Shown: piece by piece, positions 60,718-64,000 of the stretch
Layout: each line of letters opens with the position of its first letter
Position numbering within the stretch: the first letter of the stretch is position 1
Assembly (NCBI RefSeq): GCF_032586235.1
Contig: NZ_JAWHTD010000005.1
Location: 1 to 64,000, forward strand
Origin: Aestuariicoccus sp032586235
Lineage (GTDB): Bacteria; Pseudomonadota; Alphaproteobacteria; Rhodobacterales; Rhodobacteraceae
Reading direction: 5' to 3'
DNA length: 64,000 nt
The notes under the pieces: model-generated
What the model saw: the letters and a program-made list of their open reading frames with translations, nothing else
Told to the model about the DNA's origin: nothing
Database searches by the model: none
Position numbers and translations under genes: made by a program

Positions 60718-61604
60718 GCTACGACAAGTACAAGCCGCTGATCGCCCCGGCCCGCGCGAAAGCGCAGATTTGGCGGCTGGGCGCGGGCATCGCGCTGACC
60801 ATGCTGGTGATGTTCGGCCTCGGCCGGGGCGTGGTGACGCTGCTGCACATGGTGCTCGGCGACGCGGCGTTCCGGGCGTTCTGGGCCGAGGTGCAGACCG
60901 GCATGACACCCGCGGGCCTTCTGTTCCTGCTGTCCAGCATGGGGACCGTAGGGCTGGCGACCATCGTGACCGCGCGGGTGATGCACCGGCGCGGGGCGGG
61001 CACGCTCTTTGGCCCCAGACGCGCCTTCTGGGGCCAGTTCCTGCGGGTCGCTTTCGCCATCGCCGCGCTGCAGGCGGCAATGGCCGTGCTGCCACCCTGG
61101 CCCAAATTCGACGATCTGCAACCCGGTCTGCCGACCGGGCTCTGGCTGCAGCTGCTGCCGCTCACGCTGATCGCGCTCATGATCCAGACCGGCAGCGAAG
61201 AGCTCTTCTTTCGCGGCTACCTGCAATCGCAGCTGGCAGCGCGCTTTTCGCATCCAGGGGTCTGGCTCGTCCTGCCCTCGGCGCTCTTTGCGCTGGGGCA
61301 TTACGTGCCGACGATCTACGACGAAAACGCTCTTTGGGTCGCGCTCTGGGCCTTCATCTTCGGCGTGACGGCGGCGGACCTGACCGCCCGGTCGGGCACA
61401 CTGGGGCCGGCGATCGCGCTGCATCTCGTCAACAACTTCATGGCCATCGCGGTCACCGCCCTGCCCGGCGACATGTCGGGCCTCGCCCTCTACCAGCTGC
61501 CCTTCGGCGCCCAGGACGCAGAGGCGATGCGCGCGGTGCTTCCGCTCGACCTCGCCACACTGATCGTCAGCTGGCTGGCGGCGCGGCTGGCCTTGCGCGC
61601 CTAG
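60714..61604 (+). CDS. CPBP-family intramembrane metalloprotease
   Basis: 296 residues with about seven to eight hydrophobic segments. The Abi/CPBP motifs are present: SEELFFRGYL (E162, E163, R167), FALGHY (H196) and HLVNNFMA (His near 240). These residues form the metal site of Rce1-like intramembrane proteases. Bacterial members serve in immunity to bacteriocins or membrane protein processing; substrate unknown. ATG 60714 has no good ribosome-binding site of its own, which fits coupling to the small leader ORF or a weakly translated gene. Confidence 0.87.
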   Translation: MSYDKYKPLIAPARAKAQIWRLGAGIALTMLVMFGLGRGVVTLLHMVLGDAAFRAFWAEVQTGMTPAGLLFLLSSMGTVGLATIVTARVMHRRGAGTLFGPRRAFWGQFLRVAFAIAALQAAMAVLPPWPKFDDLQPGLPTGLWLQLLPLTLIALMIQTGSEELFFRGYLQSQLAARFSHPGVWLVLPSALFALGHYVPTIYDENALWVALWAFIFGVTAADLTARSGTLGPAIALHLVNNFMAIAVTALPGDMSGLALYQLPFGAQDAEAMRAVLPLDLATLIVSWLAARLALRA

Positions 61605-61684
61605 GCGGCACGGCGGATTGCAATTCTCAGCGCCGCGGCTTAGATCAGCCACAGCCACAAGACGCGCCGTAAAGGACGCCGCAC

Positions 61685-62623
61685 ATGAACTGGATCACCA
61701 ATTACGTCCGCCCCCGGATCAACTCGATCTTCTCGCGCCGCGAGGTGCCCGAGAACCTCTGGTCCAAATGCGACGATTGCGGCACGATGCTCTTCCACCG
61801 CGAAATCAGCGACAATCTCAACGTCTGCTCGAACTGCGGCCACCACATGCACATCACTCCGCGCGACCGGTTTCGCGCGCTGTTCGACGGCGGTGTGTTC
61901 AACGAGATCGCCGTCCCCGAACCGCTGGCCGATCCGCTGCATTTCCGCGACCAGAAGAAATACCCCGACCGGATGCGCAGCGCGCAGAAAAGCACCGGCG
62001 AGAAAGAGGCGATGCTTGTCGCCGCCGGCGAGATCGGGCGCACGCCCATCGTCGCAGCGGCCCAGGATTTCAGCTTTATGGGCGGGTCCATGGGCATGTA
62101 TGTGGGCAACGCCATCATTGCCGCCGCCGAAGAGGCGATAAAGCTCGGCCGCCCGCTGATCCTTTTCTCCGCCGCCGGCGGCGCGCGCATGCAGGAGGGG
62201 ATCCTCAGCCTGATGCAGATGCCGCGCACCACGGTCGCGGTGCAGATGCTCAAAGAGGCCGGCCTGCCTTATATCGTCGTGCTGACCCATCCCACCACCG
62301 GCGGGGTGACCGCGTCCTACGCAATGCTGGGCGACGTACAGATCGCCGAGCCCAACGCGCTGATCTGCTTCGCCGGGCCGCGGGTGATCGAACAGACGAT
62401 CCGCGAACGCCTGCCCGAGGGCTTCCAGCGCGCCGAATACCTGCTCGAGCACGGGATGCTCGACCGCGTCACCGACCGGCGCAAGATGCGCGAAGAGCTG
62501 GTCGTGATCTGCCGGATGCTGATGAACATGGCCCCCGCCACCTGGGGCGACCTGCCCCCGCCCGGGCCCGAGACCTCTGACAGCAAGGCGTCGGAACCGG
62601 CCGGCAAGACGCCCGGGAAATGA
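61685..62623 (+). CDS. accD: Acetyl-CoA carboxylase carboxyltransferase subunit beta
   Basis: 312 residues. Zinc ribbon C29-C32/C48-C51 (KCDDCG, VCSNCGHH) precedes the carboxyltransferase domain with FSFMGGSMGMYVG, FSAAGGARMQEG and HPTTGGVTASYAMLGD. It transfers CO2 from biotin to acetyl-CoA in the first step of fatty acid synthesis, with AccA encoded elsewhere. The acidic Pro/Ser tail (residues 290-312) is variable. The stop overlaps the folC start (ATGA), the accD-folC order being common in alphaproteobacteria. Confidence 0.97.
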   Translation: MNWITNYVRPRINSIFSRREVPENLWSKCDDCGTMLFHREISDNLNVCSNCGHHMHITPRDRFRALFDGGVFNEIAVPEPLADPLHFRDQKKYPDRMRSAQKSTGEKEAMLVAAGEIGRTPIVAAAQDFSFMGGSMGMYVGNAIIAAAEEAIKLGRPLILFSAAGGARMQEGILSLMQMPRTTVAVQMLKEAGLPYIVVLTHPTTGGVTASYAMLGDVQIAEPNALICFAGPRVIEQTIRERLPEGFQRAEYLLEHGMLDRVTDRRKMREELVVICRMLMNMAPATWGDLPPPGPETSDSKASEPAGKTPGK

Positions 62624-63894
62624 CCGCACAAGGCTCGGACCTCATCCTTGAGAGGATGATGGCGCTGCACCCCAAGATCATCGACCTCACGCTCGACCGT
62701 GTGTGGCGGCTGCTCGAGGCGCTTGGCAATCCGCAAAACGATCTGCCGCCGGTGATCCACATCGCGGGCACCAATGGCAAGGGCAGCACCCAGGCGATGA
62801 TCCGCGCCGGGCTCGAGGCGGCGGGGCAGCGCATGCACGCCTATACCTCGCCGCATCTGGCGCGGTTCCACGAACGCATCCGTCTGGCTGGCGAGCTGAT
62901 CGCCGAGGATCGCCTGACCGCCGTTCTGGACGAATGCTACGCCGCCAACGGCGACGCGCCAATCACCTATTTCGAAATCACCACCTGCGCCGCCCTCCTG
63001 GCCATGGCCCGCACCCCGGCCGACTACACCCTGCTCGAGGTGGGCCTCGGCGGTCGGCTCGACGCCACCAATGTGATCGACGCGCCTGTGCTGACGGTGA
63101 TCACCCCGGTGTCGATGGATCACGAAGGCTTTCTGGGCGACACCCTGGCCAAGATCGCCGGCGAAAAGGCCGGGATCCTCAAACGTGGCGTGACTTGCGT
63201 CGTCGCGCCCCAGGCCGACGATGCGCTCGAGGTGATCGAGGCCCGCGCCGCCCGGCTGGGCGCGCCGCTGCTGGTCCACGGCCAGCACTGGCACAGCTAT
63301 CAGGAACACGGCCGCATGGTGTTCCAGGACGACACCGGCCTTCTGGACCTGCCCCTGCCGAACCTGCCCGGCGCACATCAGATCCAGAACGCGGGCGCGG
63401 CGCTGGCGGCTTTGCGGCACCTGGGCTTCGGTCCCGAACCCTGCGCGGCGGCGGTCACGAAAGCCCATTGGCCCGCCCGGATGCAGCGGCTGCGCACGGG
63501 GCCGCTCGCCGAGATCGCCAAAGGGGCCGAGCTCTGGCTCGACGGCGGGCACAACCCCGCGGCGGGCCAGGCGCTGGCCGCGTATCTGGCGCAGCTGCCC
63601 GCCCGCCCGACCCACCTGATCTGCGGCATGCTCAACACCAAGGATGTGCGCGGCTACCTCACGCCACTGGCGGCGGTGGCCGACGGGCTGACGGCCGTGT
63701 CCATCCCCGGAGAGGCCGCCACGCTCCCCGCCGACCAGACCGCCGCCATCGCCAGCGCGGCCGGTCTTGACGCCACCACCGCGCCCGATGTCGCCGCCGC
63801 TCTCAGCGCCATCCTCGCCCGGACCCCCGGCGCGCGGGTGCTGATCTGCGGATCGCTCTACCTCGCCGGATCGGTTCTGCGCGAAAACGGCTGA
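62620..63894 (+). CDS. folC: Folylpolyglutamate synthase/dihydrofolate synthase
   Basis: 424 residues, Mur-ligase fold. P-loop HIAGTNGKGSTQAMIRAGLE, followed by AYTSPHLARFHERI and the omega-loop LLEVGLGGRLDATNVID; ITPVSMDHEGFLGDTL carries Mg/substrate residues and the C-terminal domain has WLDGGHNPAA. It adds glutamate to dihydropteroate and to reduced folates. The ATG overlaps the accD stop. Full length; the family size is 400-430. Confidence 0.95.
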   Translation: MTAQGSDLILERMMALHPKIIDLTLDRVWRLLEALGNPQNDLPPVIHIAGTNGKGSTQAMIRAGLEAAGQRMHAYTSPHLARFHERIRLAGELIAEDRLTAVLDECYAANGDAPITYFEITTCAALLAMARTPADYTLLEVGLGGRLDATNVIDAPVLTVITPVSMDHEGFLGDTLAKIAGEKAGILKRGVTCVVAPQADDALEVIEARAARLGAPLLVHGQHWHSYQEHGRMVFQDDTGLLDLPLPNLPGAHQIQNAGAALAALRHLGFGPEPCAAAVTKAHWPARMQRLRTGPLAEIAKGAELWLDGGHNPAAGQALAAYLAQLPARPTHLICGMLNTKDVRGYLTPLAAVADGLTAVSIPGEAATLPADQTAAIASAAGLDATTAPDVAAALSAILARTPGARVLICGSLYLAGSVLRENG

Positions 63895-64000
63895 GCGGCA
63901 ACGACCTGACCGCCACCCCACAACTGCTTCCCCATTGCGCAGCTTCACACCATAGAGGTTGATCCCGTCACAATATGTTGACGCATCGCGAATCACCTGC
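63895..64000. other. Unassigned right edge of the window
   Basis: 106 bases after folC. The minus strand is open from the edge (IRDASTYCDGINLYGVKLRN...) and may be the tail of a protein coming from outside, but the frame has no stop before entering folC antisense, so I cannot call it a gene. Confidence 0.3.

Overview
The window is high-GC chromosomal DNA from an alphaproteobacterium of the family Rhodobacteraceae, most likely the Roseobacter group. This rests on the rRNA operon order (16S, tRNA-Ile, tRNA-Ala, 23S, 5S, tRNA-fMet), an RpoE-ChrR singlet-oxygen locus linked to its usual FAD/DUF1365/MFS/DUF3833/SDR operon, PuuD-type urate hydroxylase, a lipoyl-E3 pyruvate dehydrogenase operon and DUF6478/DUF3775-type proteins. 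I could not assign a genus.

Layout. 1-850: the right end of an IS3-type element and a frameshifted serine-recombinase remnant abut the 3' end of the rRNA operon. 799-7101: a complete rRNA operon on the minus strand. Its 23S gene is interrupted in the helix-25 region by a long stem-flanked intervening sequence that carries an intact PagL-like lipid A deacylase gene; this is the most unusual thing in the window. 7102-7482: the region upstream of the rRNA promoter holds a dense cluster of 11 GANTC (CcrM-type) sites. 7483-14163: msrP, a small GDCCVxC zinc-type protein and msrQ (periplasmic methionine sulfoxide repair), then secreted DUF302, fasciclin and two RTX proteins. 14183-20260: clpB, pyrF, a small hypothetical, a NUDIX hydrolase, dinB and DUF3775. 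20333-26341: the photo-oxidative stress locus, five tightly coupled minus-strand genes divergent from rpoE-chrR, with RpoE-type promoters facing both ways.

26342-38349: nitrilase-fold amidohydrolase and M24-fold protein, the pyruvate dehydrogenase operon aceE-aceF-lpd with palindromic candidate operators upstream, an ornithine-cyclodeaminase-like enzyme, rmuC and mutL. 38421-43954: a LacI regulator divergent from a sugar ABC transporter (two permeases and a binding protein, no ATPase) and a GH5-like glycosidase. 43961-46645: urate hydroxylase PuuD, a LysR regulator and a rhodanese. 46885-55717: a polyamine uptake and catabolism cluster (class III aminotransferase, SDR, GntR regulator, binding protein, ATPase, two permeases, FAD oxidase), in which the same TGATCA-centred palindrome precedes both divergent transcription units. 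55720-63894: an EamA exporter, Rhodobacteraceae-specific hypotheticals, a lipoprotein, ilvD, a CPBP protease, accD and folC.

Tightly packed co-oriented genes sharing ATGA or TGATG start/stop overlaps are frequent, so operons are largely readable from the sequence. The coding background is ordinary. The unusual signals are the protein-coding 23S intervening sequence, the GANTC cluster, a palindromic insert that forms a coupled mini-ORF between the two polyamine permeases, and a long Pro/Ala linker in the polyamine ATPase.
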